A DNA stretch of 64,000 nt from Alphaproteobacteria bacterium (GTDB lineage Bacteria > Pseudomonadota > Alphaproteobacteria > UBA8366). Location of the stretch: NCBI GenBank assembly GCA_021774335.1, contig JAJFJD010000040.1, positions 1-64,000 on the forward strand, in the 5' to 3' direction. The position numbers and the translations under genes are program-made. Below are positions 1 to 9,482 of the stretch, one piece after another. The notes under the pieces are model-generated. The model was not told the DNA's origin, did not search any database, and worked only from the letters and a program-made list of their open reading frames with translations. How positions within the stretch are numbered: the first letter of the stretch is position 1; every line of letters begins with the position of its first letter.

Positions 1-858
1 CTGCGGGCAGGATACGCGGTCTACGTGATCGATCAGCCAGAGCGCGGGCGGTCAGGTCACACATTGCGGGTGATAGAGGAAAAAGGGTCGCTGATCCTCT
101 ATGACACGACGCGGACCGAACAGCGGTTCACCGCGCCGGCCAAGCACAAGCTATGGCCGCAGTCGCGCCACCACACGCAATGGCCTGGCAGCGGCGAGAA
201 GGGCGACCCGGTGTTCGACCAGTTCTATGCGTCGCAGATCCAGGCAATCGGCGATCGATCGGAAATCGAACGATTGAATCAGGCGGCGGGCGCCGCGCTG
301 CTCGACCAGGTCGGACCAGCCATACTGCTGACGCATTCACAATCGGGCCCCTTCGGCTGGCTTATCGCGGACGCGCGGCCGAAACTGGTCAAAGCGATCC
401 TGGCGCTCGAACCGAATGGCCCGCCATACCGAGAGGTCGAACTGCGCGGCGGCGACGAGTGGTATGTCTACGAGGACCTGGTCGACCGGCCGAACGGCCC
501 GACGCGGGTGCCGCTGACTTTCGAACCGCCGCTCAAGGACGGTGAGGCGTTGTCGGCTGAATTGCAGGCGCCGTCGGACAACCCGGAACTGGTGACCGGC
601 TATTTGCAGGCGGAACCGGCGCGGCAATTGCCCAACCTGCAAGGCATCCCGATCATTATCATGGTGGCGGAGGCGTCCTATCACGCGACCTATGATCACA
701 TCACCAGCGCCTTTCTGAAGCAGGCGGGCGTGGACCATGAGTTGACCTACCTGGCCGACAAGGGGTTCCGGGGTAATGGGCATATGGTCATGCTCGAGAA
801 GAACAACCACGAGGTTGCCGACATGATGATCGGCTGGCTGGCGGAGAATTGCCGCTAG
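1..858 (+). CDS. Alpha/beta hydrolase, 5' end outside window
   Basis: The frame is open from the first base of the window, so the N-terminus lies upstream; the GTG at 25 is internal rather than a convincing start. The visible 285 residues include a nucleophile elbow THSQSG (GxSxG type), and a candidate catalytic histidine in GNGHMVMLEKNN near the C-terminus, as in secreted or cytoplasmic esterases of the alpha/beta hydrolase fold. The substrate cannot be told from sequence. The gene ends 21 bases before an aminotransferase gene on the same strand, so the two may be co-transcribed. The fold assignment is solid; the specific function is unknown. Confidence 0.75.
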   Translation: MRAGYAVYVIDQPERGRSGHTLRVIEEKGSLILYDTTRTEQRFTAPAKHKLWPQSRHHTQWPGSGEKGDPVFDQFYASQIQAIGDRSEIERLNQAAGAALLDQVGPAILLTHSQSGPFGWLIADARPKLVKAILALEPNGPPYREVELRGGDEWYVYEDLVDRPNGPTRVPLTFEPPLKDGEALSAELQAPSDNPELVTGYLQAEPARQLPNLQGIPIIIMVAEASYHATYDHITSAFLKQAGVDHELTYLADKGFRGNGHMVMLEKNNHEVADMMIGWLAENCR

Positions 859-879
859 CCGACGGAAAGGAATTGCGCG

Positions 880-1809
880 ATGTCTGATGCGGAAGACTGG
901 GTCGTCTGGTTCAATGGCGAGATCGTGCCGGAACGCGAAGCGCGGGTGCCATTCCGCGACCGCGGTTTCAAATACGGCGACGCGGTTTTCGATACCACGC
1001 GGACCTTTGGACATACGATTTTCCGCACCGAGGATCACATCGACCGGCTCTTCAAGTCGCTCGCCTATCTCGACATCGATCCGGGCCTGACACCGGCGCA
1101 GTTCTGCAGCATCACCGAAGAAGTGGCGGCGCTGAACCTTCGCCATACGCCGTCGGAAGACGACATCTGGGTGACGCAGCGGGTCAGCCGTGGGATGGAG
1201 CCGTCGGAGCGGGATGCCTGGCCCGACTATCCGGAGCGGACGGTGATCGTCGAGTGCCGTCCGTTGCCGTTCCAGAGCCGGGCGCGCTTCTTCCGCAATG
1301 GCCTCGATCTAGTCATGGCGTCGGTGCGCCGGCCGCCGCCGGACACGCTCAGCCCGCGCGCCAAGATGCAGAACTACATCAATCTGGTGCTTGCCGACCT
1401 CGAGGTGAAAGCCGCCAATCCGGATGCTCAGGCGATTATGCTCGACACCAACGGCAACCTCGCCGAGGGTCGCGGCAGCAACCTGTTCCTTGTACAGGAT
1501 GGCGTGTTGCTGACGCCGCGCGAACAGTTTGTGTTGCCTGGAGTCAGCCGTCAGACGACGATCGAGCTGGCGCAGAAGGCGGGCATTCCGGTCGAGGAAA
1601 AGGATCTGGACCTGTATGATGCGCTCACTGCGGACGAGGCGTTCATCACCTCGTCGAGCTGGTGCATCTGTCCGGCATCGACCTTCAACCGGCGACAGGT
1701 AGGCGATGGCCAGATTCCCGGTCCCGTCACGGACCGGTTGATGAAGGCCTATGTGGACCTGGTCGGCTGCGACTGGGTCGGACAGTATCTCCGCTACGCG
1801 AACGACTAG
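880..1809 (+). CDS. Class IV aminotransferase (BCAT/D-amino acid transaminase family)
   Basis: 309 residues, the usual length for fold-type IV PLP transaminases such as IlvE and Dat. The N-terminal FNGEIVPEREARVPFRDRG segment, the conserved lysine in SPRAKMQNYIN (the likely Schiff-base residue) and the phosphate-binding region LAEGRGSNLFLV are all present. Members transfer amino groups between branched-chain or D-amino acids, or (S)-amines, and 2-oxo acids; substrate class cannot be assigned here. An AGGAA-like ribosome site precedes the ATG. The stop codon overlaps the stop of the convergent aconitase gene, with no intergenic space between them. Confidence 0.85.
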   Translation: MSDAEDWVVWFNGEIVPEREARVPFRDRGFKYGDAVFDTTRTFGHTIFRTEDHIDRLFKSLAYLDIDPGLTPAQFCSITEEVAALNLRHTPSEDDIWVTQRVSRGMEPSERDAWPDYPERTVIVECRPLPFQSRARFFRNGLDLVMASVRRPPPDTLSPRAKMQNYINLVLADLEVKAANPDAQAIMLDTNGNLAEGRGSNLFLVQDGVLLTPREQFVLPGVSRQTTIELAQKAGIPVEEKDLDLYDALTADEAFITSSSWCICPASTFNRRQVGDGQIPGPVTDRLMKAYVDLVGCDWVGQYLRYAND

Positions 1810-4466
1810 GCCAGCGCTTCCCGCCAAACTGCCGGCAGGATACCGCCGCTGCGCCAGTATTCGTAATCCTCTTCCGTATCGAGCCGCGCCGTTACCGTGA
1901 TGGTTTCGGACGTGCCGTCGGCGCGGTTGATCACGCAGGGGACTTTCGCGGTGACGCCGATATGCGCGGCTAGGTCCGGCAGGTCGAAGGTCTCGGTCCC
2001 GTTCAGGCTTAAGGTTTCCGCGCTGACGCCGTCCTCGAACTGCAATGGGACGACACCCATCCCGACCAGATTCGTGCGGTGGATGCGTTCGAAGCTCTGC
2101 GCGATGACCGCCTTGACCCCGAGCAGGGCCACGCCCTTGGCCGCCGAATCGCGGGACGAGCCGCAGCCGTAGTTATGCCCGGCGACGATGACGAGCGGCG
2201 TCTGCCGCTTCAGGTATTCCTGCGTGGCGTCGAAGATTTTCATCACCGTGCCGTCGGGCTGCAGCTTGGTCATGCCGCCTTCGACGCCCGGCACCATTTG
2301 GTTGCGCAGACGGATGTTGGCGAAACTGGCCCGGATGACCACGTCATGGTTGCCGCGGCGCGTGGTGTAGATGTTGAAGTCCTGTTGTTCGACGCCTTTG
2401 CCGATCAGGAAATCCGCCGCCGGGGTGCCCAGGCTTATCTGACCCGACGGGGAGATATGATCCGTTGTGATCGAATCCCCTAGGATCGCGAGCGGACGCA
2501 TGCCGGTAATGTCCTGAATTGCCGGCTCGGCTACAGACAGATCGGCGAAGTAGGGCGGCTGCCGGATATAGGTGCTGTCTGCATCCCAGTCGAAGCGGTT
2601 GCTGCCGCCGTCTGCCAGCGACTCCCAGGTCGCGTTGCCTTCGAACAGGTCGGCGTATTTCTCTTCGAACAAATCCGGTTCGAAGGTTTCGGCGACGATG
2701 CGGTTGATCTCCTCGGCGTCCGGCCAGATGTCGCGGAGATAGACTGGATTGCCGTCCGAGCCCGTGCCGATCGGATCGTGCGCGACATCGACGGTCATGG
2801 ACCCGGCGATGGCGTAGACGACGACCAGGGCGGGCGAGGCGAGATAGGCCGCACGCGCGTTCGGGTGCGTTCGTCCGGGGAAGTTACGGTTGCCGGATAG
2901 AACGGCGGTGCCGACCAGGTCTTCGCTTTCGAGGGCGTCGACGATAGGCGCAGGCAGCGGACCGGATCCGCCGTTGCAGGTGGTGCATCCGAAGCCGATG
3001 ACATTAAAGCCGAGCGCGTCGAGCGGTTCCTGTAGGCCTGCGTTCTCCAGCGCGCCTGCGATCACGTGACTGCCAGGTGCCAGCGATGTTTTGACCCAAG
3101 GCTTCGCCGTCAGTCCCTTGGCGACCGCGTTGCGCGCGATCAGCCCGGCGGCGACCATGCCCCCCGGGTTGGAGGTGTTGGTGCAGCTCGTAATCGCGGC
3201 GATCACCACATGTCCGTCGCCGAGGCTGTAGTCGGTTCCTTCGACCGGTGACTCTTTTTCGGATAGCGGGCGCTCGGCGACCAGTTCCACATGCGCCGGA
3301 AAGTCCTTGGCGACGGTGTCGAGCGCGACATGGTCTTCCGGATTGCGCGGGCCGGCGACGCAGGGTCGGATGCTGCCGAGGTCGAGCGAAACGACGGTTT
3401 CGAACTCGGGGTCGGGTGTCGATGCATCGCGCCACAGCTTCTGCGCTTTCGCATAGGTCTCGATCAGCTTGATCTGCTCTTCCGGCCGGGCCGTCATGCG
3501 CAGGTAGTCGATGGTGCGCGCATCGACCGGGAAATAGACGGCGGTCGAGCCGAATTCGGGCGCCATGTTCGCGATGGTGCCGCGGTCGCCGACCGAAAGC
3601 ATGTCGAGGCCCTTGCCGAAGAATTCGACGAACTTCCCGACGACGCCCAGGGCGCGCATTTTTTCCGTGATCGCGAGGACGAGATCGGTAGGCGTGACGC
3701 CGCTCGGAAGCTGCCCGCTCAACTCGACACCGACCACCTCGGGCAGGGCGATGGCGACCGGCTTGCCGACCATGACCGCTTCCGCCTCCAGCCCGCCGAC
3801 GCCCCAGCCGAGAATGCCGAGGCCATTGATCATCGGCGTGTGGCTGTCGGTGCCGACCAGCGTGTCCGGATAGACGAGCGTGCCGCCCGGCGTGTCCTCG
3901 CGCCAGACGACCTGGCCGATATGCTCCAGATTGATCTGGTGCATGATGCCCTTTCCCGGCGGCACCACGCGGACCCCGTCGAAACTGTTCTGGCACCAGC
4001 GCAGGAAGGTGAAACGTTCGGCGTTCCGGGCGTATTCCGTTTCCAGGTTGATCCGCGCGGCGTCGGGGATGCCCGATACGTCGACTTGAAGCGAATGGTC
4101 GATGATGATGTCGATCGGTACCTTCGGCTCTACGGTGGCCGGGTCCTTGCCCGCCTCGGCGACGGCGTCGCGCAGCGCGGCGATATCGACCAGCATCACC
4201 AGGCCAAGGATATCTTGGCTGAATATCCGGTTGGGGTAGAAGGCGAGACCGGCGCCGATCCGGCGGTTCAGGACGTTGTCGATATCCTGGGCCAGTGTGG
4301 CCGTGTCGCTCCGCAGGTTCCGGGCGGATTGGCGCGCCAGATTCTCCACGATCACCCGCAGCGAATAAGGCAACCGCTCAAGTCCGGGCAAATCGGCGAT
4401 CGGAACGTAACGGTAGGCGCCGTCTGAATCCGGTAGGGTTTCGATAGAAAAGGCGGTTTTCGGCAC
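1806..4466 (-). CDS. acnA: Aconitate hydratase A
   Basis: Catalyses citrate to isocitrate through cis-aconitate in the TCA cycle, in the cytoplasm, with a [4Fe-4S] cluster. The product is 886 residues when started at the GTG at 4466, which has an AAGGAG site seven bases upstream; the reading frame stays open to 4631 but the upstream part is unconserved. Cluster ligands are visible as CTNTSNP (about residue 428) and GCTTCNGGSG (about 494-497). The swivel domain near the C-terminus carries GHNYGCGSSRDSAAKG. Length and motifs match AcnA/IRP-type aconitases rather than AcnB. It is convergent with the aminotransferase gene. Confidence 0.96.
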   Translation of the reverse strand: MPKTAFSIETLPDSDGAYRYVPIADLPGLERLPYSLRVIVENLARQSARNLRSDTATLAQDIDNVLNRRIGAGLAFYPNRIFSQDILGLVMLVDIAALRDAVAEAGKDPATVEPKVPIDIIIDHSLQVDVSGIPDAARINLETEYARNAERFTFLRWCQNSFDGVRVVPPGKGIMHQINLEHIGQVVWREDTPGGTLVYPDTLVGTDSHTPMINGLGILGWGVGGLEAEAVMVGKPVAIALPEVVGVELSGQLPSGVTPTDLVLAITEKMRALGVVGKFVEFFGKGLDMLSVGDRGTIANMAPEFGSTAVYFPVDARTIDYLRMTARPEEQIKLIETYAKAQKLWRDASTPDPEFETVVSLDLGSIRPCVAGPRNPEDHVALDTVAKDFPAHVELVAERPLSEKESPVEGTDYSLGDGHVVIAAITSCTNTSNPGGMVAAGLIARNAVAKGLTAKPWVKTSLAPGSHVIAGALENAGLQEPLDALGFNVIGFGCTTCNGGSGPLPAPIVDALESEDLVGTAVLSGNRNFPGRTHPNARAAYLASPALVVVYAIAGSMTVDVAHDPIGTGSDGNPVYLRDIWPDAEEINRIVAETFEPDLFEEKYADLFEGNATWESLADGGSNRFDWDADSTYIRQPPYFADLSVAEPAIQDITGMRPLAILGDSITTDHISPSGQISLGTPAADFLIGKGVEQQDFNIYTTRRGNHDVVIRASFANIRLRNQMVPGVEGGMTKLQPDGTVMKIFDATQEYLKRQTPLVIVAGHNYGCGSSRDSAAKGVALLGVKAVIAQSFERIHRTNLVGMGVVPLQFEDGVSAETLSLNGTETFDLPDLAAHIGVTAKVPCVINRADGTSETITVTARLDTEEDYEYWRSGGILPAVWREALA

Positions 4467-4623
4467 GGTGGATCTCCTTCTGGATGGGCCGTAGATATCA
4501 AACCGATGCCACAACATCAAAACAACGCCATATCCACCCCTAAAGGATACTGTCGCCTGTGGCATGTCTGATGTTATGCCGGGGGGTGCCGATGATGCCC
4601 GGCGAATAAGGAAAATCTGCCCC

Positions 4624-5265
4624 ATGACCAAGTTTGCGGCGGCCTTTGCCCATTGGCGCGGCTCGCTTCTCTACTTCCAGCAGTGGTTCGAGCGCCGTCG
4701 CGCCGAAACCCGGTTTTTCCTGCCCAAGGTCTTTCTCGCTTTCGTCGGGATCAACCTGCTGTGCTTCTGGTGGGCACTTCTGACGGCGTATCCGTGGCTG
4801 CTGTTTGGGCATAAGAAGCTGGAATTCGTCCTGACCGGGTTTCCGGTGGCGGTGCTTGGCGCGATGTTCGACAGTCTCTCGCTTTTCGTAACATTGATCC
4901 TGATCGACCGGGCGTTATCTGCGAAAAGCAACATCAGCTACGTAGGTTACCTCAGCGTCGATCTGTTCATCGCGGTTCTGGCGACATTTTGGGTGTTATT
5001 CGCCTTCATGTTCTCGGGATGGATCGTCAGCCTGGTCTTGCAGAATCCGGAGACGATGTCCCAACGGACCGGCCTGTATCAGTCGCGTCTCGCGAATGTT
5101 TTGGAAGATCCGTTCAGCCGGGAAAGCCTTCGCAACATGTATTTCGGGATGATCATGGGGGCGTCGGCCCTGCTGCCGACCTTGTTCCATATGGGGATGG
5201 CGGCCCGGTCGGTGCAACGGTCGATTGCCGAAGCAATCAAGTTGAAGCGAAGCGGACCGGCATAA
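4624..5265 (+). CDS. Hypothetical integral membrane protein
   Basis: I do not recognise the family. The ATG at 4624 is preceded by AAGGA and gives 213 residues; an upstream ATG at 4564 would add 20 unconserved-looking residues that overlap the aconitase leader. About four hydrophobic segments are visible: around residues 35-60 (FLAFVGINLLCFWWALL), 70-95, 105-140 (DLFIAVLATFWVLFAFMF) and 170-195. Short basic tails lie at both ends. It stands alone between divergent acnA and a convergent VWA gene, with a hairpin behind it. No function is proposed. Confidence 0.6.
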   Translation: MTKFAAAFAHWRGSLLYFQQWFERRRAETRFFLPKVFLAFVGINLLCFWWALLTAYPWLLFGHKKLEFVLTGFPVAVLGAMFDSLSLFVTLILIDRALSAKSNISYVGYLSVDLFIAVLATFWVLFAFMFSGWIVSLVLQNPETMSQRTGLYQSRLANVLEDPFSRESLRNMYFGMIMGASALLPTLFHMGMAARSVQRSIAEAIKLKRSGPA

Positions 5266-5269
5266 ACGA

Positions 5270-5301
5270 AACCCCGCCGCGGTTCCTGCCGCAACGGGGT
5301 T
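5270..5301. terminator. Hairpin between convergent genes, likely bidirectional terminator
   Basis: AACCCCG (5270-5276) pairs with CGGGGTT (5295-5301) around an inner GCGG/CCGC helix. It sits between the stop codons of the membrane protein (+) and the VWA protein (-). Flanking A and T runs are short, so termination strength is uncertain. Confidence 0.5.
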
Positions 5302-5324
5302 AAGTTCGGATTGGTAGTGTCGCC

Positions 5325-7523
5325 TTACCGTTGTGGCAGGGCGGAGGCCGATTTCGCGAGCCGCACCAGGTTGATGAACTCCGCCCGATACCCGAACGCA
5401 TCATCACCCTTCGCGCTTCTCGCCATGGCGATCACGTCGTCATAGGTGAAGTCGCCGGTGTATTTCCCGCCTTTGACGATTTGCCCGAAGGCGGCGACCG
5501 CGGTGGCCCATGTCGCTTCTGTCGATGCGCCGGCGCTGTCCGTCTTGATGGGGGTCGTGATCAGTGTCGACGTGGTCTGATCCGGCTGCTTGTAGCGGAT
5601 TTTGAGGAAGGCGTATTCGTCGCCAAATGACGTCTGCATTTTCTTGGCGGACGCGTCGGATTGCTGATACCGGCTGTCCCCGATCGCCGCCGTGCCGTTG
5701 CCGGTCGGCGTGATCTCGTAGATCGCGGTAACGGTATGACCCGCGCCGATATCGCCCGCGTCCACTTTATCGTTGCGGAAATCCTCGCGCTTCAAGGCCC
5801 GCGTCTCATACCCGATCAACCGGTATTCGGCGACGGTCTTGGGATTGAATTCGACCTGAAGCTTCACGTCCTTGGCGATCGGGAACAGGGTCGATGTCGC
5901 CTCGTCGACCAGCACTTTGCGCGCTTCGTTTAGGGTGTCGATATGAGCCGCCACCCCGTTCCCGTTCTGCGCCAGGGTCTGCATCAGGTGGTCGTTGAGG
6001 TTTCCTTGGCCAAAGCCCAGGACCGACAGGAACACCCCGGACTTGCGCTTGCGCTCGACGAAGCCTTTCAGTTCCTCGCGGTTGGTGATGCCCACGTTGA
6101 AGTCGCCGTCGGTCGCGAGGATCACGCGGTTGACCGCCTTCTTATCGAAGTTCCCCTCGGCGAGTGCATAGGCCTGCCGGACTCCGGCGGCCCCGGCGGT
6201 CGATCCGCCCGCGCTTAGGTTATCCAAGGCAGCAAGAATTTTATGCTTGTCCGCGATCTTCGTGGGTTCCAGCACCGTGCCCGCCGCGCCGGCATAGACG
6301 ACGATCGCGACCGTATCTTCCGGTGACAGGGTATCCAGCAGCAGCTTCATGGAATTGACCATCAGCGGCATCTTGTCCGCAGCCCGCATCGATCCGGACA
6401 CATCCAATAAGAACACCAGATTGCTGCGCGGCTTTTCGGCCGGTTCGATGTCGTAGCCTTTCACGCCGATGTGGATCAGCTTGTTGCCTTTCTTCCACGG
6501 GCTGTCGGTCACGGTCACGGTCGGCTGGAACGGTTTCTCGCGCGTTTCCGGCAGCGGATAGGCATAGTCGAAATAGTTGATCAGCTCTTCGACGCGGACC
6601 GCGTTTTTCTGCGGCAACACGCCCCGGTTCAACATGCGGCGCATGAATGAATAGGATGCCGTGTCCACGTCTGAAGAGAAGGTGGAAACCGGTGCGTCGG
6701 CGACGCGCTTGATCTCGTTCTCCTGCACCGATTGGAATTGGTCGCGGCCGACCGACTCATACTGCGGCGCGATCCGGTCGCCGACCGGCGGCCTCGAGAC
6801 CCTCTCGCTCTTTTGCACGCGCTGGCGAAGGGCCTCCGAGGCGACGCCCGGCGCCTTGTTCTTGGTGCCGGTATGCGGGGAAACGAGCCCAAGAATTCCT
6901 CCGCCGCCGATACCTGGCGTGGTGCGCGATTGGTCGAGCACCGAGCCGGTTTTCTTGTCGCCGGGTGCGCTACGGAATTCCTCCGACGGCTTCGGGGCCG
7001 GTTTCGGATTTTTCGCCGGTTCGGCGCGGGCGGTGTCCTTGAGCGCCCGCGTAGCGTCGTCCTGTTTCGCCTGCGCCGGGGCGTTGGGCCGGAAAGCTTC
7101 CTGGTCCGCGCCGGACCGTGCGTCTTGTTCTTTCACCTCCGTCTTACGGCCGCCTGTTGCTACCGCCACATCGGTCGATGTCTGGCCGGTGGGTGTCGCG
7201 GTCGATACGGTTTCGGTCGGCGGTTGCACGACATCGCGATATGGGTTGACGGTGTCGTAGGTCACGACGGTGAGTAGTGCGATCGCAGCGGTCGCCATGC
7301 CGCCGACAAGATATTTCCGTTCCATCAATCGTCTCCTGGGTCGGGGTGTAGATCGACCTGTAAGACGACCGAGGATCGAAAATCCTTGGCGTATTTTTGA
7401 ATTTTCCTGCTGCGCATCGTCGAACGCGGCAAGCGCGAGGTTCATCGCCTCCTTGCGTGCGTTGTCGCTGGGCGGCGGGATCTCTTCCGCGTCGAGAATG
7501 TCTTTCAACTGCCGCTCATCCAT
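5325..7523 (-). CDS. Membrane-anchored VWA-domain protein (YfbK-like), partner of ECF sigma factor
   Basis: 732 residues. The first about 65 residues are acidic and helical (MDERQLKDILDAEEIPPP), followed by one membrane span at about 68-90, a long Pro/Lys/Ala-rich linker to about 220, a YfbK-type N-domain (TFSSDVDTASYSFMRRML) and a von Willebrand A domain with the MIDAS motif DVSGS at about 373 and ATDGDFNVG. The C-terminal part matches the domain that follows VWA in YfbK-like proteins. Its start lies inside the upstream sigma gene (8-base overlap), so the two are translationally coupled. The cytoplasmic N-terminus may hold the sigma factor while the VWA domain is periplasmic; that role is inferred. 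Confidence 0.85.
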   Translation of the reverse strand: MDERQLKDILDAEEIPPPSDNARKEAMNLALAAFDDAQQENSKIRQGFSILGRLTGRSTPRPRRRLMERKYLVGGMATAAIALLTVVTYDTVNPYRDVVQPPTETVSTATPTGQTSTDVAVATGGRKTEVKEQDARSGADQEAFRPNAPAQAKQDDATRALKDTARAEPAKNPKPAPKPSEEFRSAPGDKKTGSVLDQSRTTPGIGGGGILGLVSPHTGTKNKAPGVASEALRQRVQKSERVSRPPVGDRIAPQYESVGRDQFQSVQENEIKRVADAPVSTFSSDVDTASYSFMRRMLNRGVLPQKNAVRVEELINYFDYAYPLPETREKPFQPTVTVTDSPWKKGNKLIHIGVKGYDIEPAEKPRSNLVFLLDVSGSMRAADKMPLMVNSMKLLLDTLSPEDTVAIVVYAGAAGTVLEPTKIADKHKILAALDNLSAGGSTAGAAGVRQAYALAEGNFDKKAVNRVILATDGDFNVGITNREELKGFVERKRKSGVFLSVLGFGQGNLNDHLMQTLAQNGNGVAAHIDTLNEARKVLVDEATSTLFPIAKDVKLQVEFNPKTVAEYRLIGYETRALKREDFRNDKVDAGDIGAGHTVTAIYEITPTGNGTAAIGDSRYQQSDASAKKMQTSFGDEYAFLKIRYKQPDQTTSTLITTPIKTDSAGASTEATWATAVAAFGQIVKGGKYTGDFTYDDVIAMARSAKGDDAFGYRAEFINLVRLAKSASALPQR

Positions 7524-8055
7524 AACGGCACTCCATGTTTTGGAAGGATTGCAGCTTCTTGCGCGCTTCGTGGATATACCAGGACACGGTGCTGGTTTTG
7601 CATTTCATGACGGTAGCCGCCTCGCGGTGGGAAAGTCCTTCGCTGAACACGAGATACAGCGCCTCCTTTTCCTTGTCCGGCAGTTGGCGGACCTGGTCCA
7701 TCACCTGCCGGGCATAGACCTTCGCATCGCCCTCTGCGGGTTCCGACGGTTCGGGTACCGAGTCCAAATCCGTTGTCCGGCGCACACGGGATTTCGCCCA
7801 ATCCTTCGCCGTGTTGATCACCAGCGGATAGAGCCAGGTGAGGAAGGCCGACTTGAACTGAAAGGACCCCAGCGAGCGCGCCAGCTTGATGCAGGCGTTC
7901 TGCGTGATGTCCTCGGCGTCGGCCTGATTCCCGCACCATTTGAAGGCGATCCGGTAGATCACGTCATAGTAAACGCGCAACAGCGCTTCGAACGCCGCTT
8001 TGTCGCCGTTTTGGGCCTGTTTGATCAGGTCTGCTTCGTCAGCCGGATCGCTCAT
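7516..8055 (-). CDS. ECF-family RNA polymerase sigma factor
   Basis: 179 residues with sigma region 2 (AFEALLRVYYDVIYRIAFKW, then NQADAEDITQNACIKLAR) and sigma region 4 (LPDKEKEALYLVFSEGLSHREAA, then STVSWYIHEARKKL), the normal two-domain ECF layout. It directs RNA polymerase to a small regulon in response to an envelope signal. It overlaps the downstream VWA gene by 8 bases, suggesting that the VWA protein controls it. A run of T-rich sequence upstream shows no promoter I can name. Confidence 0.92.
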   Translation of the reverse strand: MSDPADEADLIKQAQNGDKAAFEALLRVYYDVIYRIAFKWCGNQADAEDITQNACIKLARSLGSFQFKSAFLTWLYPLVINTAKDWAKSRVRRTTDLDSVPEPSEPAEGDAKVYARQVMDQVRQLPDKEKEALYLVFSEGLSHREAATVMKCKTSTVSWYIHEARKKLQSFQNMECRYG

Positions 8056-8141
8056 CTAGGGCTCTATATTGCTGTTTTGCCCATTAGACGACAGCTTTGA
8101 TGAAATCCTTGGAAAAAAGTTTGGATTTTTTTCGGGCGGCG

Positions 8142-9482
8142 TTACCCGACGAAATGCCACAGGGTCGCGAGGCCCGCACAGAGCGTCAGGGTTCGGATAA
8201 CACCTTGTTTTAGAAACAAGAGCGCAATCAATGCCACAACGGACAGTACAACCGCTACCAGATCGGCGCCGCTCTCCGGCGGCACCCAATAACGGAAAAT
8301 GCCGACCCAGCGCTGTTCGATTCCCGGCATCAACACATGCAGCGAGAACCACAGCGATAGGTTCAGGATGACCCCCACCACGGCGGCGGTAATGCCCTGC
8401 AAGGCGGCCTTCAGCTTGGCCGATTGGCCGATCCGCTCGACATAGGGCGCGCCGGCGAAGATCCAGAGGAAACAGGGCGCGAAGGTCGCCCAGAGCGTGA
8501 CGGCGGCCCCGGCCAAGCCCATCAGCAAGCTATGTTCGCCGGACGACCGGGCGGCGGCGAGATAGCCGACGAACTCGGTGACAAGGATCAGCGGTCCCGG
8601 TGTCGTTTCGGCGAGACCCAGCCCGTCGAGCATTTCGCCCGGGTTGAGCCATCCATGGGTCTCGACCGCCGCCTGTCCCATATAGGCCAGGACGGCATAG
8701 GCGCCGCCGAAGGTGACGACAGCCAATTTGGAGAAGAACAGCCCGATCTGGGCCAGCACATGGTCCGGACCCAGCAGGAGCGCGATCGCCAACAGCGGCA
8801 ATATCCAAATCGAAAGCCAGGTGGCGATTGTCTTAACGGTGTCGCCGATCGATACGCCGGGCGCGCCGTCGTCAACGCTTGCCTCGGCCCGGCCGGGCAA
8901 GAGAAACCCGATGATCCCCGCGCCGAGCACTATCAATGGAAAGGGGACATCGAAGAAGAAGATGGCGATGAAGGCGGCAGCCGCGATGATCCAATGCGCG
9001 GCCTTGTGAAGCGCGTGCTTGGAAATCTTGAGCAACGCTTCGATGACGATCACCAATACCGCGGCCTTGATGCCGATGAAGGCTGCCTCGACGAGCGGCA
9101 CCTGGCCGAACACCGCATAGACGATGGACAGCGCCAGCACGACCAGGGCGCCCGGAATGACGACCATCAGGCCCGCGGCCAGCCCGCCGGGAATCCCGTG
9201 CAGCCGCCAGCCGGAATAGGTAGCAAGCTGCATCGCTTCCGGTCCGGGCAGCAGCATCGAGAAGTTGAGGGCGTTTAGGAATTCGTCCTCGGTGAGCCAC
9301 TTCTGCTCCTCGACGATTTCCCGATGCATCAGGGCGATCTGCCCTGCCGGGCCGCCGAAGGAAAGAAATCCGATTCGCGTCCAGACCTTGAATGCGGCGG
9401 CGAAACTCACCGGCACGGCGCCCGCGCGGCCGGGGGAGCAGCCCGGTGTCAGGGCCGCTCCTTTTTCCTGTTCTGCGCTCAT
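8142..9482 (-). CDS. chrA: Chromate efflux transporter ChrA
   Basis: 446 residues in two homologous halves, as in long-chain ChrA (CHR family). Both halves carry the family signature: SFGGPAGQIALMHRE with LPGPEAMQLATYSGWRLHG in the first, and TFGGAYAVLAYMGQ with ETTPGPLILVTEFVGYLAA in the second. About ten hydrophobic segments are visible. It exports chromate, probably proton-coupled, across the inner membrane. The start overlaps the stop of the upstream ChrB-like gene by 4 bases, giving a chrB-chrA operon. Confidence 0.94.
   Translation of the reverse strand: MSAEQEKGAALTPGCSPGRAGAVPVSFAAAFKVWTRIGFLSFGGPAGQIALMHREIVEEQKWLTEDEFLNALNFSMLLPGPEAMQLATYSGWRLHGIPGGLAAGLMVVIPGALVVLALSIVYAVFGQVPLVEAAFIGIKAAVLVIVIEALLKISKHALHKAAHWIIAAAAFIAIFFFDVPFPLIVLGAGIIGFLLPGRAEASVDDGAPGVSIGDTVKTIATWLSIWILPLLAIALLLGPDHVLAQIGLFFSKLAVVTFGGAYAVLAYMGQAAVETHGWLNPGEMLDGLGLAETTPGPLILVTEFVGYLAAARSSGEHSLLMGLAGAAVTLWATFAPCFLWIFAGAPYVERIGQSAKLKAALQGITAAVVGVILNLSLWFSLHVLMPGIEQRWVGIFRYWVPPESGADLVAVVLSVVALIALLFLKQGVIRTLTLCAGLATLWHFVG

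Noticed and set aside
4467..4631. Longer N-terminus of aconitase
   Set aside because: Unconserved residues; the GTG at 4466 has a strong ribosome site and gives the family length.
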